Shown: positions 1-6,597, counted from the first letter of the stretch. The stretch: 9,163 nucleotides of DNA from DATMER01 sp036277235 (GCA_036277235.1 DASUNJ010000226.1:1-9163), one strand, 5' to 3'. Notes: a model not told the origin generated them from the letters alone. A program made the numbers and translations.

Positions 1-149
1 AGCGGCAGGCTCGACGGTTTCGAAGGCTGCACGCCGCGGCGCTGCCAGGCGCGCCAGAGCCGCCGCACCTCGGGCAGACCCTCCGAAACGCCTTCGCAGA
101 CGGCGCGCCGGCCCAGGGGAGACAGCGAGCGGAAGAGCGCCTCGTTCAT
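1..149 (-). CDS. N-terminal part of an unrecognised protein (runs off the left edge)
   Basis: An ATG read on the minus strand at 149 opens a frame with no stop to the window edge, giving 49 complete codons that begin MNEALFRSLSPLGRR. The visible part is basic and Arg/Leu-rich (for example VRRLWRAWQRRG) with no signal peptide or membrane segment, and I do not recognise a family. Codon use matches the neighbours (G/C at third positions), which supports real coding. No Shine-Dalgarno sequence precedes the ATG, but a TATACT hexamer lies 9 nt upstream, so the transcript may have little or no leader. It diverges from the M61 peptidase, with 21 bp between the two starts. The remainder of the gene is needed to name it. 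Confidence 0.55.
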   Translation of the reverse strand, partial: MNEALFRSLSPLGRRAVCEGVSEGLPEVRRLWRAWQRRGVQPSKPSSLP

Positions 150-170
150 TCGGCGCGGAGTATATGACCT
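150..170. promoter_or_regulatory. short divergent promoter region between the left-edge gene and the M61 peptidase gene
   Basis: Only 21 bp separate the two divergent starts. The AT-rich core (AGTATA at 159-164) reads TATACT on the minus strand, five of six matches to a -10 box, 9 nt before the left-edge ATG. On the plus strand the same stretch gives TATATG, a poorer -10, while GGAG at 157-160 could act as a ribosome binding site 10 nt before the GTG at 171. No convincing -35 box was found at the right distance on either strand. Inference from sequence only. Confidence 0.3.
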
Positions 171-2117
171 GTGACGGCACAGAATTTTTGTAGATTGACA
201 AAAGCACTCAGGAAGTCCACCCTCACCCTCACCGCCATGACACTGATTCCCCTCGCCGCGCATGGAGCTGCTATGCCCGAGCCGATCTCGTACACCCTGC
301 GCTTCCCGGCCCCCCAGACCCATTACGTCGAGGTCGAGGCGCTCGTGCCCACGGAGGGGCGCCCCGAGGTCGAGCTGCTGATGGCGGTCTGGACCCCCGG
401 GTCGTACATGGTGCGCGAGTTCGCGCGCAACCTGGAGACGGTGACAGCATCGAGCGACTCCGGCGAGCCGCTCCCCATCGTGAAGACGAGCAAGAACCGC
501 TGGCGGGTGGAGTCCCGGGGACCGCGTGTCACCCTGCGCTACAAGGTCTACTCCCGCGAGATGTCGGTGCGCACCAACTTCGTGGACGAGGGCTTCGCCA
601 TCCTGAACGGCGCGCCCACCTTCCTGACGGTCGCCGGGGGCGAGAAGCGGCCCCATGACGTGCGGCTGGTGCTGCCTCCGCAATGGCGGACCGCGGTGAG
701 CCCCCTCCCGGGGATTTCCGAGGACGCCCACGCCTGGCGGGCGGCGGACTTCGACACTCTGGTCGACTCCCCCATCTATGCCGGCAACGCGCCGGTCTAC
801 CGCTTCGAGGTGGCGGGCCGGCCGCACCTGCTCGTCAACGAGGGGGAGGGCAACGTCTGGGACGGCCCGCGCTCGGCCGCGGACGTGGAGCGGATCGCGC
901 GCGAGCTGGCCGCCTTCTGGGGCGTGGTCCCCTACGAGCGCTACGTCTTCTTCAACCTGATCACCGAGGCGGGCGGCGGGCTGGAGCACCGCGATTCGTG
1001 CGTGCTCATGACCAGCCGCTGGAAATCGCGCACCCGCGAGGACTACAACGACTGGCTGTCCCTGGTCAGCCACGAGCTGTTCCACGCCTGGAACGTCAAG
1101 CGCCTGCGCCCCGCCGAGCTCGGCCCCTTCGACTACGAGGGGGAGGTCTACACGCGCAGCCTCTGGTTCGCCGAGGGGGTGACCTCTTACTACGACGAGC
1201 TGCTCGTCCACCGCGCCGGCATGACCAGGCGCGACGAGTACCTGAAGAAGCTGAGCAAGCAGATCGAGACCCTGCAGACCACGCCCGGCCGCCTGATCCA
1301 GCCGCTGGCGGAGTCCTCGTTCGACGCCTGGATCAAGTACTACCGGCGGGACGAGAACTCGATCAACACCGGCATCAGCTACTACATCAAGGGCAGCGTC
1401 GTCGCCTTCCTGCTCGACGCGCGCATCCGGAGCGCCACGGGAGGAAGGCGCAGCCTGGACGACGTCCTGCGCCTGGCCTGGCAGCGGCACTCGGGAGAGC
1501 GCGGGTTCCAGACCGGAGAGCTGCGGGCGATCGTCCGGGAGGTTGCGGGCTCGGACCTCGATCCCTGGATGGCGCGCGCCCTCGAGAGCGCCGAGGAGCT
1601 GGACTACACCGAGGCCCTGGCCTGGTACGGCCTGCGGTTCGTGGAAAGCGACAAAGAGAATGGCAACGACGGTAAATCCGCCAAGGACGAGAAGAAGGAC
1701 GAGGAGCCTTCGGCTTGGCTGGGGATCGAGACCGAGGTCCAGGACGGCCGGGTGATCGTCACCCAGGTCAAGCGCGAAACGCCGGCGTACGAGGCCGGGC
1801 TGAACGTCGGGGACGAGCTGATCGCCGTGGGGGACTACCGGGTGCCGCCCGACGGCTGGAAGGACCGGCTCAGGGCCTACCGACCCGGCCAGAAGGATGC
1901 GCTCCTCGTAGCCCGGAGGGAGCGCCTGGTGCGTCTGCCCGTGGTCTTCGGAGAGGAGCCGCGCCTGCTCTGGAAGCTGGAGCCCGACCCGGAAGCCACC
2001 GTCGAGCAGCGGGCGCGCCTGGAGGACTGGCTACGCGGCTCGGAGCCGGAGGCGCGGGCGGCCGAGGAGCTGGTGGCGCCCCTCGCAGAAACCGAATTGG
2101 AAGAGTCGCACTGGTAG
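171..2117 (+). CDS. M61-family zinc metallopeptidase with C-terminal PDZ domain, probably exported
   Basis: This 648-residue protein has the architecture of the M61 (glycyl aminopeptidase-type) family. Residues 1-33 look like a signal peptide: basic KALRK, a hydrophobic run through LTAMTLIPLAA, and a cleavage-like AHGAA. Residues about 37-220 are the beta-rich M61 N-terminal domain. The catalytic domain has GGGLEH (268-273), the zinc motif HELFH (301-305, followed by AWNVKRLRP) and a second helix LWFAEGVTSYYDE, whose E335 is the probable third zinc ligand. SYYIKGSVVAFLLD (403-416) is also typical of the family. A Lys/Glu/Asp-rich linker (about 493-512) leads to a PDZ domain (about 514-590, with AYEAGLNVGDELIAV). 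Likely role: cleaving peptides in the periplasm or outside the cell; the substrate is unknown. The GTG start is chosen because an in-frame TGA lies at 165-167 and the later ATG codons (237, 273) would remove the signal peptide. Its stop abuts the convergent PPTase stop. Confidence 0.9.
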   Translation: MTAQNFCRLTKALRKSTLTLTAMTLIPLAAHGAAMPEPISYTLRFPAPQTHYVEVEALVPTEGRPEVELLMAVWTPGSYMVREFARNLETVTASSDSGEPLPIVKTSKNRWRVESRGPRVTLRYKVYSREMSVRTNFVDEGFAILNGAPTFLTVAGGEKRPHDVRLVLPPQWRTAVSPLPGISEDAHAWRAADFDTLVDSPIYAGNAPVYRFEVAGRPHLLVNEGEGNVWDGPRSAADVERIARELAAFWGVVPYERYVFFNLITEAGGGLEHRDSCVLMTSRWKSRTREDYNDWLSLVSHELFHAWNVKRLRPAELGPFDYEGEVYTRSLWFAEGVTSYYDELLVHRAGMTRRDEYLKKLSKQIETLQTTPGRLIQPLAESSFDAWIKYYRRDENSINTGISYYIKGSVVAFLLDARIRSATGGRRSLDDVLRLAWQRHSGERGFQTGELRAIVREVAGSDLDPWMARALESAEELDYTEALAWYGLRFVESDKENGNDGKSAKDEKKDEEPSAWLGIETEVQDGRVIVTQVKRETPAYEAGLNVGDELIAVGDYRVPPDGWKDRLRAYRPGQKDALLVARRERLVRLPVVFGEEPRLLWKLEPDPEATVEQRARLEDWLRGSEPEARAAEELVAPLAETELEESHW

Positions 2118-2870
2118 TCAGAAGAAGCTCCACGTCTTCATCGCCCACGTCTCCCCCTCCCGCTCCCGCTCGATGGCGATCGCCCCGATGTAGTCCGGGG
2201 CGGGGCGCAGGTGCTCGAAGAGCCAGCGCGAAGCGGCCGCGGCGTCGCCCTTGAGAGTGAGCATGCGCGGCGGCTCGCCGAGGGCGAGGGTGACGTCGAA
2301 GGAGTCCAGCGGCGCCGCCAGCCCCTCTCCCACCGCCTTCAGGTAGGCCTCCTTGCGGGTCCAGCAGTTGAAGAAGGCTTCCTCCTTGCGCTCCGCCGGA
2401 ACCCCCCGCAGCACCACCCTCTCGCTCTCCGAAAAGAACCGCTCCGCGATCTGCTCGCAGTCGGGCATCGGTTTCAGATATTCGATGTCCGCCCCGATCT
2501 CCCGTCCCAGCACGAAGGCGACCAGCGCCATCTCGTCCGAGTTGGAAAGATTGAAATAGAGATCCTGCTGCGGCGCCAGGAACGGCTTGCCCCTGGGACC
2601 GTAGCTGAAGGTCACCTGCTCCGGCCGGGTCCCCACGTAGGCGGCGAGGAGCGTGCGCAGGGCGCCGCGGCCCACCACGTACTGCCGGCGGTGCTTGTCG
2701 AAGCGGAAGCGGTTCGCCCGCGCCCACTCGTCGTCGGAGAGCGGACGGCCGAGGGCCTCGACCCGGTCGGCGGGCGGATCGAGGCGGATGGACCAGACGT
2801 GGATCTCGCCGGGCGGAAGCGTCAGGCCGGACGCTGGTACGGAGAGACTATGGGGGGGAAAGCCGGTCAC
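2118..2870 (-). CDS. Sfp-type 4'-phosphopantetheinyl transferase
   Basis: A 250-residue protein of normal length for the Sfp/Gsp class. These enzymes move phosphopantetheine from coenzyme A to the carrier-domain serine of NRPS or PKS proteins, turning apo into holo forms in the cytoplasm. Visible motifs in order: YGPRGKPFL (90-98), FNLSNSDEMAL (107-117), IGADIE (125-130, with D128 and E130 as probable Mg2+ ligands), FFSESE (145-150) and the signature FFNCWTRKEAYLKAVGEGL (166-184; W170, K173, E174, K178). In Sfp the second motif has SHS; here it is SNS, replacing the His that contacts CoA. The start is the GTG whose bases overlap the TGA stop of the thioesterase gene (GTGA, 2867-2870). This 4-nt overlap implies translational coupling, and the frame simply stays open upstream inside the thioesterase gene. 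It is the last gene of the mbtH-thioesterase-PPTase set. Confidence 0.93.
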   Translation of the reverse strand: MTGFPPHSLSVPASGLTLPPGEIHVWSIRLDPPADRVEALGRPLSDDEWARANRFRFDKHRRQYVVGRGALRTLLAAYVGTRPEQVTFSYGPRGKPFLAPQQDLYFNLSNSDEMALVAFVLGREIGADIEYLKPMPDCEQIAERFFSESERVVLRGVPAERKEEAFFNCWTRKEAYLKAVGEGLAAPLDSFDVTLALGEPPRMLTLKGDAAAASRWLFEHLRPAPDYIGAIAIEREREGETWAMKTWSFF

Positions 2871-3652
2871 GCGCGTTGCGGCGCCTGCGCGAGGACTTCC
2901 ATGAGGTCGCGCGCCAGCGCCTCCAGGACCATGTCCCGGTTGCCGTGGATGAAGAAGTGATCGCCCGGCAGCATGCGCAACCGGAAACGGCCTCGGGTGT
3001 TCTCCTTCCAGGCCGCGACCTCGTCGCGGGCGACCTCCTTGTCGCCGAGGCCGCCGAAGGCGGAGATCCCGAGGTCGAGGGGCTCCTCCTCCCTGTAGAC
3101 GTAGGTCTCGTTGACCGCGAAGTCGGCGCGCAGGACCGGGATCAGCAGCCGCATCAGCTCGGAGTGCTGCAGCACCTCCTCGGGCGTGCCGTTGAGCTCC
3201 CGCAGCTTCTCGATGAACTCCGGCTCCGGCAGGCCGTGGATCGGCTCGTCGTCCTCCAGGACCTGCGGCGCGCGCCGGCCGGACACGAACAGGTGCAGGG
3301 GCATCGCCTGCCCGCGGCGGCGCAGCTCGCGGGCCAGCTCGAAGCCGAGCATCGCACCCATGCTGTGGCCGAAGAAGACGAACGGCAGGCCCTGCATGTA
3401 CGGCTGGAGCACGTCGGCCATCTCCTGCACCAGCGGCTCCGGCCGCTCGAACGGGGCCTCGCGCAGGCGGCCCTCCCGGCCGGGGAGCTGCACGGGGCAG
3501 ACCTCCACGTCGGACGGCAGCGGCCCTCCCCATCCGCGATAGGCAGAGGCTCCGCCCCCCGCGTAGGGGAAGCAGAACATCCGCACGCGGGCGCGCGGGT
3601 TCACCTCGCGGTAGGCGAGCCACCGCTCATTGGGTTGCGGATTCGGTTTCAC
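2867..3652 (-). CDS. type II thioesterase (external, NRPS/PKS-associated)
   Basis: A 261-residue alpha/beta-hydrolase of the GrsT/SrfAD/RifR type. Such stand-alone thioesterases hydrolyse wrong or stalled acyl groups from carrier domains, including acetyl groups put on when a PPTase uses acetyl-CoA. The sequence shows the family opening FCFPYAGGGASAYRGW (26-41), QLPGREGRL (55-63), the nucleophile elbow FGHSMGAMLGFELA (94-107, S97 catalytic), GLGDKEV (201-207, probable catalytic D204) and GDHFFIH (230-236, catalytic H232). All three catalytic positions are present. The start is a GTG, 5 nt after the mbtH stop, with no Shine-Dalgarno sequence of its own, so translation probably depends on coupling to mbtH. 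It overlaps the downstream PPTase gene by 4 nt. No carrier or synthetase gene is in the window, so the partner enzyme is unknown. Confidence 0.93.
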   Translation of the reverse strand: MKPNPQPNERWLAYREVNPRARVRMFCFPYAGGGASAYRGWGGPLPSDVEVCPVQLPGREGRLREAPFERPEPLVQEMADVLQPYMQGLPFVFFGHSMGAMLGFELARELRRRGQAMPLHLFVSGRRAPQVLEDDEPIHGLPEPEFIEKLRELNGTPEEVLQHSELMRLLIPVLRADFAVNETYVYREEEPLDLGISAFGGLGDKEVARDEVAAWKENTRGRFRLRMLPGDHFFIHGNRDMVLEALARDLMEVLAQAPQRA

Positions 3653-3657
3653 GGAAG

Positions 3658-3903
3658 TTAGTTAGCGTCCTGGCCCGCTTGCTTCTGCCGCTCCATCTCT
3701 TCCATCTTCTTGCGCAGCGAGAGCGGCCGCATGTCGGTCCAGACCTCCTTGATGTAGTCCAGGCACTCCTGCTTGGGGCCGGACTTGCCGACGTCGTTCC
3801 AGCCCAGCGGGTTCTCGCGGTGGGCGGGCCAGATCGAATACTGCTCTTCGTGGTTCACTACAACCTTGTAGATCGTGGTGTCTTCGCGGTCGTCCCAGCT
3901 CAT
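3658..3903 (-). CDS. MbtH-like protein, NRPS adenylation-domain chaperone
   Basis: An 81-residue protein with the complete MbtH-family signature: NHEEQYSIWP (17-26), NPLGWNDVGKSGPKQECLDY (31-50) and VWTDMRPLSLR (54-64), including the conserved Trp residues. MbtH-like proteins bind NRPS adenylation domains and are often needed for their solubility or activity. The C-terminal tail (65-81) is charged and helical-looking, lengthening the usual core of about 70 residues slightly. The ATG has a perfect AAGGAG six nt upstream and a -10-like box further up, so this is probably the first gene of the mbtH-thioesterase-PPTase transcript. It may also be reached by read-through from the PLP enzyme genes 101 bp upstream. 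A family member this canonical strongly implies that an NRPS exists in the genome. Confidence 0.96.
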   Translation of the reverse strand: MSWDDREDTTIYKVVVNHEEQYSIWPAHRENPLGWNDVGKSGPKQECLDYIKEVWTDMRPLSLRKKMEEMERQKQAGQDAN

Positions 3904-3909
3904 CGTCTT

Positions 3910-3915
3910 CTCCTT
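3910..3915 (-). promoter_or_regulatory. strong Shine-Dalgarno site of mbtH
   Basis: Read on the minus strand this is AAGGAG, six nt (AAGACG) before the mbtH ATG. It is the best ribosome binding site in the window and fixes the start of the MbtH-like protein. The two genes downstream have none, which fits coupled translation of the three-gene set. Confidence 0.8.
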
Positions 3916-3946
3916 CGAGTTTCACCGCCCATGGCGGATGCGTTCC

Positions 3947-3952
3947 ATTCTA
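3947..3952 (-). promoter_or_regulatory. candidate -10 box for the mbtH operon
   Basis: The minus strand reads TAGAAT here (five of six matches to TATAAT) in a locally AT-rich patch (CACTTATAGAATGG) of an otherwise GC-rich region. A start near 3940 would give a leader of about 37 nt containing a small inverted repeat (CCGCC-CAT-GGCGG, 3925-3937) and the Shine-Dalgarno site. No good -35 box is visible 16-18 nt upstream. The rest of the 101-bp gap (3904-4004) holds only a weak 5-bp stem (CGGGA/TCCCG) and no T-rich terminator. Confidence 0.4.
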
Positions 3953-4004
3953 TAAGTGCCCACGCCGGCCAGGGCGGGACATCCAATCCCGTGAAGCTTA
4001 CCAC

Positions 4005-5462
4005 TCAGGCGCCCGCCTCCCTCTCTTCCGAGCGCGCTTCCGAGCGGGGAGACTGACGCGCGCGGGCCTGGTCCAGGGCCCGGATCAGCCTTTCCAGGTC
4101 CTCGGGACCGGTCCCGAAGTGGGTGATGCAGGCCCGCAGGGCCGGGCCGAGCTCTCCCACTTGAGCTACGCTGATCCAGGCCTCTCCGGATGCCACCACG
4201 TCCGCGGCCAGCGCCTCCAGGTAGGCGCCCCGCCCTTCCTTTCCGCCGTCCACGAAGTTGACCAGCGGCAGCGGCGTGTCGTTCACCACCGTCCAGCCCT
4301 CCTCGGTCAGGCGCCTCCGCAGGAGGTCCCCCATGGCCGTCTGATGGCGGATGGCCTGCTCGTACCCCTCCCAGCCGGCCACCGCGAGCGCCAGGAAGAC
4401 CTTGAGCCCGATGAATCTGCGCGACCACTGCATGGTGTGGGCGTAGGGATCGCCCATCGTCTGCCCCGCGACGTGCGGCATGTAGCCGGTGGCGACCCGG
4501 AAGGTGCGCTCGAGCAGGCCGGTGTGCCGGGTCAGGAACAGGCCGGCGCCCATGGGCACGGACAGCCACTTGTGGGCATCGAAGGTGATGGAGCTGGCGC
4601 GGGCGATCCCTTCGACGGCATGGCGCAGCTCCGGCACCAGGGCCGCGGCACCTCCCCAGGCCGCGTCCACGTGCAGCCAGAGCCGCTCCTCGTCGGCGAT
4701 CTCCGCGATCTCCGCGAGAGGATCGACCGCCCCGGACCCCGTCGTGCCGGCCGTGGCCACCACCAGGAAGGGCGTGCAGCCCGCCTCGCGGTCCTCGCGG
4801 ATGCGCTCGGCGAGCGCGTCGGGGCGCATGCGCAGCCCGGAGTCCAGCCGAACCTCCCGGATCGCCTCGGTGCCGATCCCGGAGAGCCGCGCGGCCTTGA
4901 GCACCGAGTGATGGGTCTCGGCCGTGACGTAGACGACCGGCTGGCTGCGCAGGGCGAGCAGGCCGCGCCGGGCCACCTCGGGAAATGTCCGGGTCAGGGC
5001 GAGGAGGAGCGCCGTGTGGTTGGCCTCGGCGCCGCCCGAGGTGAAAGTACCCTCGGTCCTGGCCGGGTCGTACCCGAAGCGCTCGGCAAAGGCGCGCACC
5101 AGGTGCTGCTCCACTTCCGTCGCGAACGGGCTGTGGCTCCAGGTCGCGAGCTGCGGGTTGAAGGCCGCGGCCAGGGCGTCGCCGGCGATGCCCATGGTGG
5201 CCGGGGCCGGGTTGAAGAGCCCGAAGTAGCGGGGGTGCGGCGTGTGTACCTGCCCGCGCCACAGGCTCTGGACCGCGAAGTCGAGGGCAGCCAGCGGTTC
5301 CATCGGCTGGCCGAAGTCGAAGGCGGAGAGCCGGTCGCGGAAGGCTTCGACGTCCACGGCTGGCGCCACCGCGGCTTCGCCGACCTCGGTCGTGTATCTC
5401 TCGATGGCCTCGACCAGGCGCTGCCAGAGCTCGCCGCGGGTCTCGGCCGGAAGCGTCAACAT
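4005..5462 (-). CDS. group II PLP-dependent amino acid decarboxylase
   Basis: A 485-residue fold-type I PLP enzyme of the aromatic-L-amino-acid/glutamate/diaminobutyrate decarboxylase family, which turns an amino acid into its amine plus CO2. Seen: HPRYFGLFNPAPA (76-88), FTSGGAEANHTALLLA (140-155, phosphate-binding), THHS (183-186, the His that stacks on PLP), HVDAAWGG (264-271, D266 pairs with the PLP pyridine nitrogen) and FDAHKW (294-299, K298 the Schiff-base lysine). The substrate cannot be read from these motifs. The C-terminal tail contains a small duplication (SEAR/SEER). Start: the ATG at 5462 has AGAGGAG 8 nt upstream. A further in-frame ATG at 5483, overlapping the upstream stop as ATGA, would add seven residues but lacks a well-placed ribosome site. 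The gene lies 17 nt after the aldolase/dehydratase-like gene and is surely co-transcribed with it. Some homologues carry generic aminotransferase-like names. Confidence 0.88.
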   Translation of the reverse strand: MLTLPAETRGELWQRLVEAIERYTTEVGEAAVAPAVDVEAFRDRLSAFDFGQPMEPLAALDFAVQSLWRGQVHTPHPRYFGLFNPAPATMGIAGDALAAAFNPQLATWSHSPFATEVEQHLVRAFAERFGYDPARTEGTFTSGGAEANHTALLLALTRTFPEVARRGLLALRSQPVVYVTAETHHSVLKAARLSGIGTEAIREVRLDSGLRMRPDALAERIREDREAGCTPFLVVATAGTTGSGAVDPLAEIAEIADEERLWLHVDAAWGGAAALVPELRHAVEGIARASSITFDAHKWLSVPMGAGLFLTRHTGLLERTFRVATGYMPHVAGQTMGDPYAHTMQWSRRFIGLKVFLALAVAGWEGYEQAIRHQTAMGDLLRRRLTEEGWTVVNDTPLPLVNFVDGGKEGRGAYLEALAADVVASGEAWISVAQVGELGPALRACITHFGTGPEDLERLIRALDQARARQSPRSEARSEEREAGA

Positions 5463-5470
5463 TCTCGCAT

Positions 5471-5477
5471 CTCCTCT
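5471..5477 (-). promoter_or_regulatory. Shine-Dalgarno site deciding the decarboxylase start
   Basis: The minus strand reads AGAGGAG, with 8 nt between it and the ATG at 5462. It lies downstream of the alternative ATG at 5483, so it can only serve the shorter form. This is why the 485-residue version is preferred. Confidence 0.7.
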
Positions 5478-5479
5478 AA

Positions 5480-6559
5480 TCATCGGCCACGCCAGATCTT
5501 CCAGCGGTCCACGATTTCCTCTCCGCGGACTACCAGGTACTCGTCGAAGCAGGCGGCGGTCAGGCACGAATGGTTGGGCAGCACCCTCACCCGGGAGCCC
5601 ACCGGACGGGGGACGCTCAGGAAGCCGTGCTCCTGGGAGAGGGCCGTGAGCCGCGCCTCCCCGCTCAGCACGCCCGCCTCGTAGTCCTCGAACACCTCGC
5701 CCATGGAGGCGCCGAACCCGGGGTCCTTGGAGAGGGCCAGGGCGCCCGCGTCCGTGATGCACCCGTCGCGGCCGGGTTGGGACGAGACCACGCTCGCCAG
5801 CACCGTGACCGCGCAGTCCCGGATCTCGCACGCACCGATGGTCACCTGCTCGAAGTCGTTGAACGCGTAGTTCCCCGGCCGCGCCTCGGTGATCCCGTCC
5901 AGGCCGCGGACCGTCCACATGCCCGGCGTGGAGCCGACGCTCACCTCCGGCACCTCGATCCCCTCGCCCCGCAGCCGCTCCGCGAAGCCGGTCATGACGC
6001 GGCGCTCGTCCTCGGCGACGTCCGCGGCCGCTTCCCGGCCGCGGGCGTTGTAGGCATGGCCCGCGTGGGTCAGGATGCCGTCGAAGGTCAGGCGGGAGGA
6101 GCCGGCCAGGCTCCGTGCCAGCTCCAGGGCCCCGGGAGAGTCCGGATCGACCCCGGCGCGGTGATAGCCGCAGTCCACCTTGATCCAGACGTGGAGCGGC
6201 AGCTCCAAACCCTCCAGTGCCTGAACTGCCTCTTTCGTATCCACCACCAGGCGCAGGGTGATCCTCTCCGCCAGCTCGCGGACCTCGTCCAGGCGGGTGA
6301 GCTGGACCGGAAAGGCCCAGGTGACGTCGTCGAACCCCTGGTCCGCGAAGACCCTGGCTTCATACAGGGTTGAGACCGTGATGCCGCGGGCGCCCAGAAG
6401 ATGCTGGCGCTGCGCGATCTCCACGCATTTGTGGGTCTTGACGTGCGGCCGCAGGGCCACGCCCATCCGGGCGCAGCGCTCGGCCATCCGGCTCAGGTTG
6501 CGCTCCAGGACGTCGAGGTCGAGGAGGAGCGCGGGGGTGGGTACGCGGTCGAAGGACAT
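5480..6559 (-). CDS. D-threonine aldolase / D-serine dehydratase-like PLP enzyme
   Basis: A 359-residue fold-type III PLP enzyme with an alanine-racemase-like N-terminal barrel and a D-serine-dehydratase-like C-terminal domain. Opening PTPALLLDLDVLERNL (7-22) and RPHVKTHK (37-44, K41 the probable PLP lysine) are characteristic. THAGHAY (164-170), GSTPGM (209-214) and RPGNYAFND (227-235) follow the family pattern. Near the end, PNHSCLTAACFDEYLVV (328-344) carries H330 and C332, corresponding to the zinc-binding His/Cys pair of eukaryotic D-serine dehydratase. Family members either split beta-hydroxy D-amino acids into glycine and an aldehyde or deaminate D-serine to pyruvate; the sequence alone does not say which. 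The ATG has GGGAG six nt upstream. The gene heads the minus-strand block and diverges from the hydrolase gene at 6605 with only 45 bp between. Its TGA lies 17 nt before the decarboxylase ATG. Confidence 0.88.
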   Translation of the reverse strand: MSFDRVPTPALLLDLDVLERNLSRMAERCARMGVALRPHVKTHKCVEIAQRQHLLGARGITVSTLYEARVFADQGFDDVTWAFPVQLTRLDEVRELAERITLRLVVDTKEAVQALEGLELPLHVWIKVDCGYHRAGVDPDSPGALELARSLAGSSRLTFDGILTHAGHAYNARGREAAADVAEDERRVMTGFAERLRGEGIEVPEVSVGSTPGMWTVRGLDGITEARPGNYAFNDFEQVTIGACEIRDCAVTVLASVVSSQPGRDGCITDAGALALSKDPGFGASMGEVFEDYEAGVLSGEARLTALSQEHGFLSVPRPVGSRVRVLPNHSCLTAACFDEYLVVRGEEIVDRWKIWRGR

Positions 6560-6565
6560 CGGAGT

Positions 6566-6570
6566 CTCCC
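6566..6570 (-). promoter_or_regulatory. Shine-Dalgarno site of the D-threonine aldolase-like gene
   Basis: GGGAG on the minus strand, six nt before the ATG at 6559. It supports this start and contrasts with the divergent gene at 6605, which has no such site. Confidence 0.6.
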
Positions 6571-6582
6571 GGGAGGGGGTAC

Positions 6583-6588
6583 ATCATA
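6583..6588 (-). promoter_or_regulatory. candidate -10 box for the minus-strand PLP enzyme genes
   Basis: The minus strand reads TATGAT (five of six matches to TATAAT). A start about 7 nt on would leave a leader of roughly 17 nt, just enough to include the GGGAG ribosome site. The matching -35 position would fall at the very start of the divergent gene (about 6606-6611) and shows no TTGACA-like sequence. Confidence 0.4.
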
Positions 6589-6591
6589 GAG

Positions 6592-6597
6592 TACGAT
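6592..6597 (+). promoter_or_regulatory. candidate -10 box for a leaderless hydrolase transcript
   Basis: TACGAT (five of six matches to TATAAT) ends exactly 7 nt before the GTG at 6605, the spacing expected if transcription begins at the start codon. No Shine-Dalgarno sequence lies between. It sits 3 nt from the opposing -10 box on the other strand. Confidence 0.45.

Noticed and set aside
1..12. AGCGGCAGGCTC shared with 8489-8500, possible direct repeat flanking the window
   Set aside because: Twelve bases of GC-rich sequence, one copy in coding and one in non-coding DNA, with no extension on either side; chance is likely.
195..200. Exact TTGACA (-35 consensus) just inside the M61 gene
   Set aside because: No -10 box at 16-18 nt downstream (CACCCT instead), and use of the later ATG codons would cut off the signal peptide.
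683..1675. Long plus-strand open frame inside the M61 gene
   Set aside because: It is a frame-shifted shadow: Arg/Pro/Gly-rich with no family motifs, whereas the M61 frame has a full catalytic set.
2871..3623. Possible N-terminal extension of the PPTase to about 500 residues through the thioesterase gene
   Set aside because: The extra part is the thioesterase gene read in another frame and resembles no protein; the GTGA overlap gives a normal-length PPTase.
3970..3992. Possible terminator after the decarboxylase gene (CGGGA/TCCCG stem)
   Set aside because: Only a 5-bp stem and no T tract on the minus-strand transcript.
4119..5684. 521-codon open frame antisense to the decarboxylase and aldolase-like genes
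   Set aside because: It spans two real genes with intact catalytic motifs, and its product is low-complexity Gly/Arg/His-rich sequence typical of antisense frames in GC-rich DNA.
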